From Fidelibacterota bacterium (GTDB lineage: Bacteria > Fidelibacterota > Fidelibacteria > Fidelibacterales > Fidelibacteraceae), in contig JAQUPD010000024.1 of the NCBI GenBank assembly GCA_028716785.1, positions 1 to 32,231 on the forward strand: 32,231 bases of DNA, given 5' to 3'. A program made the translations under genes and the position numbers. The first letter of the stretch is position 1; each line of letters begins with the position of its first letter. Below the pieces are notes generated by a model. It ran no database searches. It worked only from the letters and a program-made list of their open reading frames with translations, and was not told where the DNA came from. Below, in pieces: positions 8,741 to 16,832 of this stretch.

Positions 8741-9832
8741 ATGACATTAGCAAAACCAAAACTCGAACCAGGAGTTATAACCGGTGAAAAATTATATGAA
8801 GTCCTTACGTATGCAAAAGCCAATAATTTTGCCTTACCGGCTGTAAATGTTGTTGGTTCCAATTCCATGAATTCAGCATTAGAAGCGGCACGAGAAGCAA
8901 AATCTGTGTTAATGATTCAACTTTCCAACGGGGGTGCTCATTTTAATGCAGGGAAATTTTTAAGTAATGAAAACGAAAAAGCTGCCATTGTTGGAGCAAT
9001 TGCTGCTGCTGAGCATATCCACAGGTTATCAAAGGCCTATGGTGTTCCTGTAATTATTCATACAGATCATGCGGCCAAAAAGCTTCTTCCTTGGATTGAT
9101 GGGCTATTGGATGCCAATGAAGCCTGGTATGAAAAACATGGAGCACCTCTTTTTAGCTCTCACATGTTAGACCTTTCGGAGGAGGATCTTACAGAAAATA
9201 TTGAAATCTGTAAAAAGTATCTGGAACGCATGAAAAAAAGTGAGATTCTTTTAGAAATTGAACTAGGGGTCACCGGCGGTGAAGAAGAAGGCGTTGATCA
9301 TACAGGTATAGATAATTCTCGCCTCTATACCCAACCTGAACATGTTTCTTATGCGTATGAAGAACTGAGCAAAATTAGTCCTATGTTTACCATCGCTGCT
9401 TCTTTTGGGAATGTCCATGGTGTTTATAAACCAGGAAATGTTAAATTAACTCCCAAAATTTTGGATAATTCTCAAAAATATATCGAGAAAAAACACAAGA
9501 CTCCTGAAAAGCCTGTTTTCTTTGTTTTTCATGGTGGATCGGGATCAACACGAGAAGAAATTCGTGAAGCCGTTTCTTACGGTGTTATTAAGATGAATAT
9601 CGATACTGATACTCAATGGGCATTTACAAAACCCATTAAGGATTATATGGATAAATATGATGCATACCTTCAGTCACAAATTGGAAATCCTGAAGGAGAA
9701 GATAAGCCCAATAAGAAATATTATGATCCCCGCAAGTGGCTCCATGAAGGTGAAAAAGGCTTTGTAAAACGGTTGATTCAAGCATTTGAAGACTTAAATT
9801 CTCTCAATGCTTTTGATTATTTCTACGAATAA
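8741..9832 (+). CDS. fba: Fructose-bisphosphate aldolase, class II (E. coli/yeast type)
   Basis: Cleaves fructose 1,6-bisphosphate to DHAP and glyceraldehyde 3-phosphate, the step after pfp; zinc-dependent. It is 363 residues, the usual length for class IIa. HTDHAAKKLLPW places the catalytic Asp109 and zinc ligand His110. Further family motifs are SSHMLDLSEE, ELGVTGGEEEGVDH, NVHGVYKPGNVKL, FVFHGGSGS and KMNIDTDTQWA, holding the remaining zinc and phosphate ligands. The ATG at 8741 follows AAGGAG with 9 nt spacing. Directly downstream of pfp and upstream of a strong terminator, so the two enzymes are very likely co-transcribed. Confidence 0.97.
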   Translation: MTLAKPKLEPGVITGEKLYEVLTYAKANNFALPAVNVVGSNSMNSALEAAREAKSVLMIQLSNGGAHFNAGKFLSNENEKAAIVGAIAAAEHIHRLSKAYGVPVIIHTDHAAKKLLPWIDGLLDANEAWYEKHGAPLFSSHMLDLSEEDLTENIEICKKYLERMKKSEILLEIELGVTGGEEEGVDHTGIDNSRLYTQPEHVSYAYEELSKISPMFTIAASFGNVHGVYKPGNVKLTPKILDNSQKYIEKKHKTPEKPVFFVFHGGSGSTREEIREAVSYGVIKMNIDTDTQWAFTKPIKDYMDKYDAYLQSQIGNPEGEDKPNKKYYDPRKWLHEGEKGFVKRLIQAFEDLNSLNAFDYFYE

Positions 9833-9851
9833 GTCCTTGCTTACTTTTTTC

Positions 9852-9882
9852 AGAGCCCCGGATATCCATTCGGGGCTCTTTT
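9852..9882 (+). terminator. Strong rho-independent terminator after fba
   Basis: AGAGCCCCG (9852-9860) and CGGGGCTCT (9871-9879) form a perfect 9-bp G:C-rich stem around a 10-nt loop, followed by TTTT. It closes the pfp-fba unit 19 nt after the fba stop codon. Confidence 0.93.
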
Positions 9883-9920
9883 CATTCTAACCAGATGATA
9901 AATGGGTACTTAAACCATCA

Positions 9921-10892
9921 ATGAACACAGGAACAAGAACTCACCTTTACGATGTGCTCTGTTTTGTCCTTATTTTTAGTTTTTTGTTGATTCATGAAGT
10001 AGGTTTTGGCATTTTTATTCTTCGTTCACCTGCACTCTTGTTTTCTCTTGGTCTTTATATTCTTCTGAAAGAAAGTGTAAAAAATGCTAATGCCTTTCAC
10101 TATTATTCTCAGAGTAAAATTGCCCTTATTATTTTATTTTCATGGGTGATCATGGCATATATCAATACTTTTTTCCCAGAAAATGCCGCGGATTTTATGC
10201 ATCAAACCTTTTTTATCTTTCTTGCCCTTCTGGTTTTTTTAATGAAGACACCTCGCTTGATTTTCACCCAGCATATTCGATTAATCTCTTTTTTTACTAC
10301 GTTCATTTTTTTGATGGGTCTCTATGGTTTAGGAGGACCACGCATACTCTTTAAAGTAAATTTCCAACAAATAGTCACACTTTTTGTTGATCAATATTTG
10401 GTAAGTCTTTTTTTTCTTTTTCTTTATTTCTTTATCCCGCCCTTGATGCTTTATATTGGCAGAAATCTTTTTAAGAAAAACGAGATAAAGCCATTTAAGG
10501 ATTTTGTTAAATTTCTCCTTCCTTTTCAGACAATCCTCTATTTTTCACATGCTGTTCTCATTATTTATCACTCTGCTAAAACAAATCAATATCTCTTGAG
10601 TCATTATCAACTAATTACTACCCTCTTTTTGGTGATTATGATAGGGGGAAATCTTTTATTCTATAAACCTTCCTTTAAAAAATATCCCCAATTTTGGAAA
10701 CCCTTAGAAAGTTCCCTTTATGAATATCAGGAAAAATCACCTGTTTTTGTTCTCTCTTTGGGAATTTTATTAACACTTTTGGGATTCTTTTGGGTATTTT
10801 CCAGTAGCATTTCAAAAATTTTGGGAACTTTATGGGCTCTTATAATAGGTTTTTATCTCTATAGAAAAATGAAACAAAGGAATACGCCATGA
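9921..10892 (+). CDS. Polytopic membrane protein, function unknown
   Basis: A 323-residue protein made mostly of hydrophobic segments; I count about eight to nine likely membrane spans (for example near residues 11-33, 36-48, 66-84, 93-107, 119-137, 153-178, 200-217, 231-248, 273-312) with short basic loops and a charged tail YLYRKMKQRNTP. No catalytic motif or family signature is recognisable. The start ATG at 9921 has no strong ribosome site; it lies 38 nt past the fba terminator, so it needs its own promoter in that short interval. The stop overlaps the start of the next gene by four bases (ATGA, 10889-10892), so the UshA-like lipoprotein downstream is translationally coupled and may be its functional partner. 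Confidence 0.8.
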   Translation: MNTGTRTHLYDVLCFVLIFSFLLIHEVGFGIFILRSPALLFSLGLYILLKESVKNANAFHYYSQSKIALIILFSWVIMAYINTFFPENAADFMHQTFFIFLALLVFLMKTPRLIFTQHIRLISFFTTFIFLMGLYGLGGPRILFKVNFQQIVTLFVDQYLVSLFFLFLYFFIPPLMLYIGRNLFKKNEIKPFKDFVKFLLPFQTILYFSHAVLIIYHSAKTNQYLLSHYQLITTLFLVIMIGGNLLFYKPSFKKYPQFWKPLESSLYEYQEKSPVFVLSLGILLTLLGFFWVFSSSISKILGTLWALIIGFYLYRKMKQRNTP

Positions 10893-11995
10893 AAAAGCAT
10901 CATGTTATTTTCATGATCCTTTTAGGATTACTCTCTTGCGCAAAAAGTTCATCGTATGACGATGATTTGACACGATTTATTATCTCTGGCAATAGTCGAG
11001 CAGCCTTAGAACCCTGTGGATGCCGAATTCCAGCAGGAGGATTACCTCGCCGTGTCGGGTTTATTTATTCCATGGAAAAAGGTATGGATGAGATTATAAA
11101 ATTAGAAGCCGGGAATTGGCTTTTTCCAGCCTATAATCCTCCTGAGACAGTCCCTGAATCTTGGAAAGAGCAAGCTAATTTGTTGGCTGAAGCCTATAAA
11201 ATGATAGACTTTGATGCTATTAATGTGGGGTTTACTGATTTATCATTAGGTTATGAATATCTTAATACTTTGAAAAAAGAGTATCATCTTCCCTTGTTGT
11301 CGACAAATCTCATAAATAAAGAAGGGGAGCTCATATTTAATCCTTATTATGTTATAAAGCAAAAGAACCTTAGAACAGCAGTTTTTGGCGTAACACACCT
11401 AACAGATGATCAAGCATTACGATTCCCTGCCCTAAAACCTTCAGAAGCAATTCGTAAACAGCTGCCTAAAGTGCGGAATCAGGTGGATTTAATTTTGGTG
11501 TTGGCTGATCTCTCCGTGGAAGATACAGAAGCCCTTGGGAAAGCAATCCCGGAGATAGATTTTATTATTAATTCTCGCCATAAAGCATGGACACAGCTTC
11601 CTAAAAAAACAGAAGGGAAGGCCATGTATACCTACCTGGGGCCTGAAGGTCAATACCTTGGTATCTTGGATGTTATCTTTCGTGATCCTCAAAAACCTAT
11701 TCACGACTTAAGTGCTGTCTTTCACCGCTATGATTTTTCAAAAGAAAGATTGGAAGAATATCGAACAAGGGCAGGAGAAACGCCAGTGGATGTTTATTAT
11801 CAAGATAATCCTGGCCTTTTGCGAACACTTCGAGTCTATGAAAAAGAAATTGAGAAACAAAAAACCATGATTGATACTACCCAAAATTACATGCATTGGA
11901 CAATGCGCTTGTTAGATAATAGTGTATATACCCATCCAGAATGGGAAGGGAAAGTCAATAGCTTCCTTTTTGCAGGATCTGATGAGAAGAAATAA
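10889..11995 (+). CDS. UshA-like lipoprotein with PCGC...GGLPRR motif
   Basis: A 368-residue lipoprotein: signal peptide with lipobox LLSC (Cys17). The mature part begins with a degenerate 5'-nucleotidase/UshA-type metallophosphoesterase fold: FIISGNSRAALEPCGCRIPAGGLPRR occupies the place of the usual 'ND.HG...P.....GGL.R' motif. It is followed by KLEAGNWLF (cf. 'DAGD'), a DFDAINVGFTDLSLG segment (cf. 'NHEFD') and LILVLADLSVEDTEAL (cf. 'vLSH.G...D..la'). The usual metal ligands are mostly missing, replaced near the N-terminus by two cysteines in PCGC. UshA-like (seleno)proteins with a Cys or Sec at this point are known; I infer membership. Catalytic activity is doubtful. Coupled to the preceding membrane protein by a 4-nt overlap. 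Confidence 0.7.
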   Translation: MKKHHVIFMILLGLLSCAKSSSYDDDLTRFIISGNSRAALEPCGCRIPAGGLPRRVGFIYSMEKGMDEIIKLEAGNWLFPAYNPPETVPESWKEQANLLAEAYKMIDFDAINVGFTDLSLGYEYLNTLKKEYHLPLLSTNLINKEGELIFNPYYVIKQKNLRTAVFGVTHLTDDQALRFPALKPSEAIRKQLPKVRNQVDLILVLADLSVEDTEALGKAIPEIDFIINSRHKAWTQLPKKTEGKAMYTYLGPEGQYLGILDVIFRDPQKPIHDLSAVFHRYDFSKERLEEYRTRAGETPVDVYYQDNPGLLRTLRVYEKEIEKQKTMIDTTQNYMHWTMRLLDNSVYTHPEWEGKVNSFLFAGSDEKK

Positions 11996-12098
11996 GCTGC
12001 AGACTTTTAAAAGAATATTTTAAAATGTATATTATCCTGTTATTTGAAAAGTGGGTGGAATGAAAAGTGCATGTTTTTAAGATGAAAGGTATATTTTT

Positions 12099-12833
12099 AT
12101 GAGTGATCAAACACCTGTTATTGAATTGCAAGATTTAAATACAAAGCGCGGTATTCAGAAACTTGAAATATATTCCATGAAGATCTATCCCGGTGTTTGT
12201 TACCATATATATGGTCCAAACGGATCAGGGAAATCCCTGTTAATGGATGTGTTAGCACATCAGCAATCGGTGGAGAAGGGGAATGTTTTTTTTGAGAACA
12301 AATCCCAAAAGAAGAAAGAATATTCCATATCAGTTGCTCGGAATCAGATTGCATATTTTCAACAAAAACCAAAGGGATGGATTCGTGGAACCGTGTTGTC
12401 ATATTTAAAGGAGACATTAAAGAAGAGAAACATTTCAGAAGGAATTGCCTATCAGCAGGTAATGACACAGCTGGATGAATTCAATTTAAAAGATTTTGCA
12501 AATATTAAACGGCGTCATTTATCCCCTGGAGTTTTTCAAAAAGTTGAACTGATGCGGTGCTTGCTTCAAAGCAGTAAAGTTATAATTCTCGATGAACCGT
12601 ATGGTATTCTTGATGAAGATTTTATTAAAAAATTTAACAAACGTCTGCGATCGATAATTAATAATGAGAAAAAGGCCGTGGTAATCGCCTCTGCTCAAAG
12701 TTTATCTCGATTTCGGATTGTTGATATTGTTTTAAGCATGAATCATGGACGGATTGTACGGGTCGAAAAAACCCAGAGTCCACAAAAACCAGAGAGTAGG
12801 TCGAAAAGTCGGCACTATCCCAATAAAAAATAA
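12099..12833 (+). CDS. ABC transporter-type ATPase with degenerate signature, no permease
   Basis: A 244-residue ABC ATPase. Walker A is GPNGSGKS (39-46), the Q-loop is AYFQQKP (about 85-91), and Walker B VIILDEP (161-167) with the following D-loop LDED is intact. The signature is LSPGVFQKVELMR (141-153) instead of LSGGQ, and the switch region reads VVIASAQ (194-200) with no H-loop histidine. The C-terminus ends in a basic, probably disordered tail. AAAGG is placed 9 nt before the ATG. No permease or substrate-binding protein is adjacent: upstream is the UshA-like lipoprotein about 100 nt away, downstream pcm. It could act with a distant FtsX/LolC-type partner or in a non-transport role; that is open. 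Confidence 0.8.
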   Translation: MSDQTPVIELQDLNTKRGIQKLEIYSMKIYPGVCYHIYGPNGSGKSLLMDVLAHQQSVEKGNVFFENKSQKKKEYSISVARNQIAYFQQKPKGWIRGTVLSYLKETLKKRNISEGIAYQQVMTQLDEFNLKDFANIKRRHLSPGVFQKVELMRCLLQSSKVIILDEPYGILDEDFIKKFNKRLRSIINNEKKAVVIASAQSLSRFRIVDIVLSMNHGRIVRVEKTQSPQKPESRSKSRHYPNKK

Positions 12834-12860
12834 AGATGATCTCATTCTACCCCTTTTCTT

Positions 12861-13523
12861 ATGAAAAAAATACCCATTACAAAATATTCCCAGTATGGAA
12901 AATATACAAAACGCCAGAAGATGGTAAATACGCTTCGGGAGTATGGTATTCGTGATTCACGAATTTTATCCGCTTTTCTAACCATTCCACGACACATTTT
13001 TGTTCCTGAAAATCAACAGGAGCAAGCCTATGCTGATACGCCACTTCCTATTGGATATGGACAAACAATATCCCAGCCATATGTTATTGCCTACATGTTG
13101 GAAGCCATGAACCTAAACCCTACGGATAATGTACTCGAAGTAGGGTCAGGCTGTGGCTATGTTACAGCATTGTTATCCCTTTTGGTGAAAAAAGTTACTG
13201 GCATTGAACTGGAAAAAAATCTTGTAAAGCAAAGCCGTGACCTTTTAAAAGAGTTAGAAATTAAAAATGTTCAGATTGTTCATGGGGATGGCTATCAGGG
13301 ATATGCACCTAATGCCCCCTATGATGGAATTCTCGTTTCTGCTGCCCCTGAAACTGTTCCTGAACCCCTTTTTAACCAGTTAAAAGAGGGGGGGACCCTT
13401 ATTATTCCTGTGGGAAAATACTATCAAATCCTAAAAAAAATACAAAAAAAGAATGGGAAACCTGTAGAGACTGATCTTTTGAGTGTGACTTTTGTTCCCT
13501 TACGAAAACCTTTAATATATTGA
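12861..13523 (+). CDS. pcm: Protein-L-isoaspartate O-methyltransferase
   Basis: Repairs isoaspartyl residues in aged proteins using S-adenosylmethionine. 220 residues; the family block IPRHIFVPE, then LPIGYGQTISQPYVIAYM, the SAM-binding motif VLEVGSGCGY (91-100), GIELEK, VHGDGYQGYAPNAPYDGILVSAA and LKEGGTLIIPVG all follow in order. The ATG at 12861 has no good Shine-Dalgarno; a second Met at residue 21 is an alternative but also lacks one. 27 nt after the ABC ATPase gene, so likely translated from the same transcript. Confidence 0.95.
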   Translation: MKKIPITKYSQYGKYTKRQKMVNTLREYGIRDSRILSAFLTIPRHIFVPENQQEQAYADTPLPIGYGQTISQPYVIAYMLEAMNLNPTDNVLEVGSGCGYVTALLSLLVKKVTGIELEKNLVKQSRDLLKELEIKNVQIVHGDGYQGYAPNAPYDGILVSAAPETVPEPLFNQLKEGGTLIIPVGKYYQILKKIQKKNGKPVETDLLSVTFVPLRKPLIY

Positions 13524-13584
13524 AATAAATATAAGCTTTTCATAGAAAATGTTATGTTGTAAATTTCACGTTTAAAAGGAGCGT

Positions 13585-14013
13585 ATGATTCAGATAAAAC
13601 ATATAATGCTGTATTTTGGCGTCTTCTTATTGATTCCTGTTCTCCTGTATGGGCAGGTAGATGAACTCCATGAAGAGACATTTAAAAGTCCTCGGACAGC
13701 CGTTATATGTTCAGCGATCTTTCCTGGCATAGGGCAACTTTATAATGGAAAATGGGTCAAAGCAAGTGTCTTGGGTGGTTTAGAAGTCTATACGCTGTAT
13801 CGAACATATTCTTTTCATCAAGATTATCAAGAAACAGCGGATAAAAACTATCAAATAAACCGGAATAAGCATAGCTGGTATTCAGCAGGTATTTATCTCT
13901 ATGCCATGCTTGATGCTTATGTAGATGCTCATCTTACTCGGTTTCCTGAAGGGAATCTTGTCTATGATCCTGTAAATAAGGGAATATTTTTCGCTTTTGT
14001 TATGGAGTTTTAA
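13585..14013 (+). CDS. DUF5683 domain envelope protein
   Basis: A 142-residue protein with an N-terminal signal sequence or membrane segment (residues about 8-24, ending YGQVDE) and then the pattern SPRTAVICSAIFPGIGQLYNGKWVKASVLGGLE (about 34-66), the hallmark 'SA..PG.GQ.YN.K..K' of DUF5683. Membrane-inserted or periplasmic; function unknown. AAGGAG lies 3 nt before the ATG. Its stop codon is one base from the start of the sodium symporter gene. Confidence 0.78.
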   Translation: MIQIKHIMLYFGVFLLIPVLLYGQVDELHEETFKSPRTAVICSAIFPGIGQLYNGKWVKASVLGGLEVYTLYRTYSFHQDYQETADKNYQINRNKHSWYSAGIYLYAMLDAYVDAHLTRFPEGNLVYDPVNKGIFFAFVMEF

Positions 14014-14014
14014 G

Positions 14015-15418
14015 ATGGCTGCTAAACGTGAGAATTGGGGAAGTCATATAGGATTTGTTTTTGCTGCTGCTGGGAGTGCTATTGGACTTGGGAATATTTG
14101 GAAATTTCCTTACCTCGCAGGGAAAAATGGTGGTGCAGCCTTTATCCTGATTTATCTGATCAGTGTCTTTTTTATTGGACTCTCTTTAATGATTGCTGAA
14201 ATTCTCATTGGTCGAAAATCACAATTAAATCCCGTGGGCACTTACCGAACCCTTTCAGGTGGAAACCGCAAGTGGACCTTCGTTGGCTACCTTGGTGTTT
14301 TTACTGGTTTTATTATTTTGTCGTATTACAATGTTGTTGCCGGCTGGTCAGTGGGATATTTTATTGAAGGATTGCGTGGCAGAATAGTATCTTTTACATC
14401 CTCAAAACAAGCGACAACCTTTTTTAATCAATGTGTGATGAATCCTGCTTGGATAATTGGGTATCAAGCAATTTTTTCTTTATTCACCATGGCGGTTGTT
14501 TATTTTGGAGTTATACAGGGGATTGAAAAGATTTCTAAAATCCTGATGCCAATTTTTATCGCAATTCTTTTAGCTCTTGTTATATGGGGAATTTCCTTGG
14601 AGGGATCAGAAGAAGGGCTCTCGTTTCTTTTGAAACCAAAGTGGAGCAATGTTAGCGGACGGACAATTCTTGAAGCCCTAGGTCAAGCATTTTTTTCGTT
14701 GAGTATAGGAATGGGTGCATTACTTACTTATGGAAGTTATCTGGGTCCTAAAAATAGTATTTTGAAAAGCTCTCTCATGATTGTGATTCTGGATACCCTA
14801 GTTGCTCTGTTAGCTGGTATTGCAATTTTTACATCCGTTTTTGCAATGGGATTCAGCCCCGATGCAGGTACTGGACTCGTTTTCTCGGTGCTCCCAGCTG
14901 TGTTTAGCAAGATGCCAGGAGGGAACATCGTTGCCCTTCTTTTCTTTGCCTTCCTAACCATTGCTTCCCTTACGTCTGCTATCTCACTCTTGGAAGTGAT
15001 TACAGCATATTTTGTTGATGAAAAAAAATATTCAAGACATAAGGTTGTAGTGATTGCTGGCTTGATTGTTTTTCTGGTAGGAATCCCTTCTGCACTCTCA
15101 TTTGGCTCCCTAAGCCATGTGACGCTTTTGAAGCGTTCAATTTTTGATTTTTTTGATTTTATATCTTCTAATGTACTTCTTCCCATTGGCGGATTGTTTA
15201 TGGCACTTTTTGTTGGATGGGTAGTAAAAAAGACACCTATGTTGGAAGAATTTCGGAAAGGTGCCCAAGGCTGGGTAGATGCCCATGTTATCTACGGTAA
15301 AAAAAGAAAAGAAAAACAAGCTATTCTTACCCTTGGAAATGTGTGGTTTTTTGTGGTGAAATATATAGCGCCTGTTATTATTCTTCTCGTTTTTTTATAT
15401 TCAATAGGGATACTTTAA
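14015..15418 (+). CDS. Sodium-dependent transporter, NSS/SNF family
   Basis: A sodium-coupled importer of amino acids or related compounds in the inner membrane. 467 residues with about 10-12 hydrophobic segments. Near the N-terminus it has the family-defining GSAIGLGNIWKFPYLAGKNGG (about 20-40), the unwound TM1 that binds sodium and substrate, and YYNVVAGWSVGY (TM3). Later segments include the TM6 region (about 228-250, AFFSLSIGMGALLTYGSYL) and the TM8 region LTSAISLLE. Substrate cannot be read from the sequence. The ATG at 14015 has GGAG 7 nt before it; an in-frame upstream TTG at 13997 would overlap the DUF5683 gene. The stop abuts the next start codon. Confidence 0.93.
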   Translation: MAAKRENWGSHIGFVFAAAGSAIGLGNIWKFPYLAGKNGGAAFILIYLISVFFIGLSLMIAEILIGRKSQLNPVGTYRTLSGGNRKWTFVGYLGVFTGFIILSYYNVVAGWSVGYFIEGLRGRIVSFTSSKQATTFFNQCVMNPAWIIGYQAIFSLFTMAVVYFGVIQGIEKISKILMPIFIAILLALVIWGISLEGSEEGLSFLLKPKWSNVSGRTILEALGQAFFSLSIGMGALLTYGSYLGPKNSILKSSLMIVILDTLVALLAGIAIFTSVFAMGFSPDAGTGLVFSVLPAVFSKMPGGNIVALLFFAFLTIASLTSAISLLEVITAYFVDEKKYSRHKVVVIAGLIVFLVGIPSALSFGSLSHVTLLKRSIFDFFDFISSNVLLPIGGLFMALFVGWVVKKTPMLEEFRKGAQGWVDAHVIYGKKRKEKQAILTLGNVWFFVVKYIAPVIILLVFLYSIGIL

Positions 15419-15802
15419 ATGAAAAAAATTATTATAATTCCTCTTCTTTTGCTTCTTGCCACCACTCTTTTTTCTGAAGAGACTAACGAGTTTTATGATG
15501 TGCGGGAGAAGCCAAAAGATTCTTGGGTAACCTTTGATAAATGGCAGCACTTTTCTTTCAGTCTTCTGATGACAGTTCAATCTGCTTATGTTTTGTCCCA
15601 CGATTCCTGGGTTTATAATCCACCTGATAAACATACTTGTATAGTATCCGCAGGAATAAGTCTTTCCTTTGGTGTGTTTAAAGAATTGCTGGATAAGAGT
15701 AAAAAACCTACAGGTTTTTTTAGTTGGAAAGATTTAGTGATGGATATCGGAGGTACTTTTACAGGTGTATTAATGTTAAAAAGCCTGTCGTATGATTTCT
15801 GA
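15419..15802 (+). CDS. YfiM/DUF2279-like envelope protein
   Basis: A 127-residue protein with a signal peptide (MKKIIIIPLLLLLATTLFSE). The mature part has WVTFDKWQHFSFSLLMTV, SLSFGVFKELLDKSK and GFFSWKDLVMDIGGTFTGVL, the pattern of the YfiM/DUF2279 family (DKW.HF ... G..KE..D ... G.fSwkDL..D..G). No catalytic residues are obvious, and the role is unknown. Its start codon directly follows the stop of the symporter (15416-15418), and its own end overlaps the next gene by 11 bases. Confidence 0.72.
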   Translation: MKKIIIIPLLLLLATTLFSEETNEFYDVREKPKDSWVTFDKWQHFSFSLLMTVQSAYVLSHDSWVYNPPDKHTCIVSAGISLSFGVFKELLDKSKKPTGFFSWKDLVMDIGGTFTGVLMLKSLSYDF

Positions 15803-16580
15803 TACCTCTATGATGTTAAAAAAAGTCCCCGTTCTGCTTTATCACCATGTAAATCCTCAAGGTTTTAATACTGTAAAACCTACACTTTTTGAAACACATA
15901 TTGCTCATCTTAAAAAGCGTGGTTATACAGGAATTACCTTCAGACGCATTCTCACACACGATATCCTCCCAGAAAAACCGGTTGTTATTACATTTGATGA
16001 CGGCTATGATACAATTTTTTGTCATGCCTTGCCCATTTTGGAAAAATATGCTTTTAAAGCAGTGGTTTTTATGCTTTCGGGATATATTGGAAAGAAAAAT
16101 ACGTGGGATTTATCCTTGGAACCATCGGGGATTCGACATTTAAATCAAGAAGAACTCACGGAATTATCAAAGCATGGTTGGGAAATTGCTGCCCATTCTC
16201 TGAGTCATCACCCTTTAACATGTATGTCGTTGGAACAAGCAAAATATGAAATTGAAAAATCGGGGGCGATCCTTGAGGACTTGCTTAATATGCCTACTGA
16301 TGGCTTTGCCTATCCTTTTGGACGCTTTAATAATTCCTTGAAAAAAATTGTCCAGCAAAGTGGCTATCACTATGCGTGTGGCGCTTTAAAACGCCATCAG
16401 CTTCCTGAAACGTGCTACGAACTGGTTCGTATACCCGTCTACCGAATTGATGGGATTCGTACCCTTGAGAAAAAACTGTCTTATCCGCAAATTCCCTATG
16501 ATGAATTTTTAAAACTCAAAGCGATTAGCAGTTTATCGAAGTTAACACCCGTGTATCAAGCAATATCGAAAAAGCGGTAA
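15792..16580 (+). CDS. Polysaccharide deacetylase (NodB-type)
   Basis: Removes acetyl groups from a glycan (carbohydrate esterase 4). 262 residues. Catalytic motif 1 is TFDDGYD (67-73). Motif 2 is HSLSHH (135-140), giving the HxxxH zinc pair H135/H139. Motif 3 is AYPFGRFN, followed by a variable C-terminal region. There is no signal peptide, so it is cytoplasmic or exported without a cleaved signal. The protein starts at an ATG inside the YfiM-like gene (11-nt overlap). Substrate unknown; peptidoglycan or a surface polysaccharide are the usual choices. Confidence 0.9.
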   Translation: MISDTSMMLKKVPVLLYHHVNPQGFNTVKPTLFETHIAHLKKRGYTGITFRRILTHDILPEKPVVITFDDGYDTIFCHALPILEKYAFKAVVFMLSGYIGKKNTWDLSLEPSGIRHLNQEELTELSKHGWEIAAHSLSHHPLTCMSLEQAKYEIEKSGAILEDLLNMPTDGFAYPFGRFNNSLKKIVQQSGYHYACGALKRHQLPETCYELVRIPVYRIDGIRTLEKKLSYPQIPYDEFLKLKAISSLSKLTPVYQAISKKR

Positions 16581-16652
16581 TACCACCAAAAGGAAGAGCA
16601 CGTTGAAGCATTTTAATAACCATCCATTGACAAAGGAATGAGGGATAAAGGA

Positions 16653-16832
16653 ATGATTACTATTGATCATGACCTCTGTGATTTATGTGGGACGTGTATT
16701 GGGGTGTGTCCTGTAGATTGTATAAGTATGTCGGAGTCTCGTCTTGAAATTGATAACTCCATGTGTATAGACTGCAATTTTTGCCTTCAAGTGTGTCCAA
16801 TGGAGGCACTAAAGGAGGAAAAAGATGATTAA
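16653..16832 (+). CDS. 2[4Fe-4S] ferredoxin
   Basis: A 59-residue low-potential ferredoxin with two cluster motifs: CDLCGTCIGVCP and CIDCNFCLQVCP (CxxCxxCxxxCP each). ATG 16653 is chosen because GAGGG lies about 8 nt upstream; the in-frame ATG at 16638 would have its ribosome site only one base away. The last eight bases overlap the next gene (ATG 16825), so it is coupled to the GGR-family flavoprotein and is its probable electron donor (inference). Confidence 0.92.
   Translation: MITIDHDLCDLCGTCIGVCPVDCISMSESRLEIDNSMCIDCNFCLQVCPMEALKEEKDD

Noticed and set aside
14737-15186. Minus-strand 149-codon frame within the sodium symporter
   Set aside because: Lies entirely inside a confidently assigned gene on the opposite strand; no start signals and low-complexity basic product.
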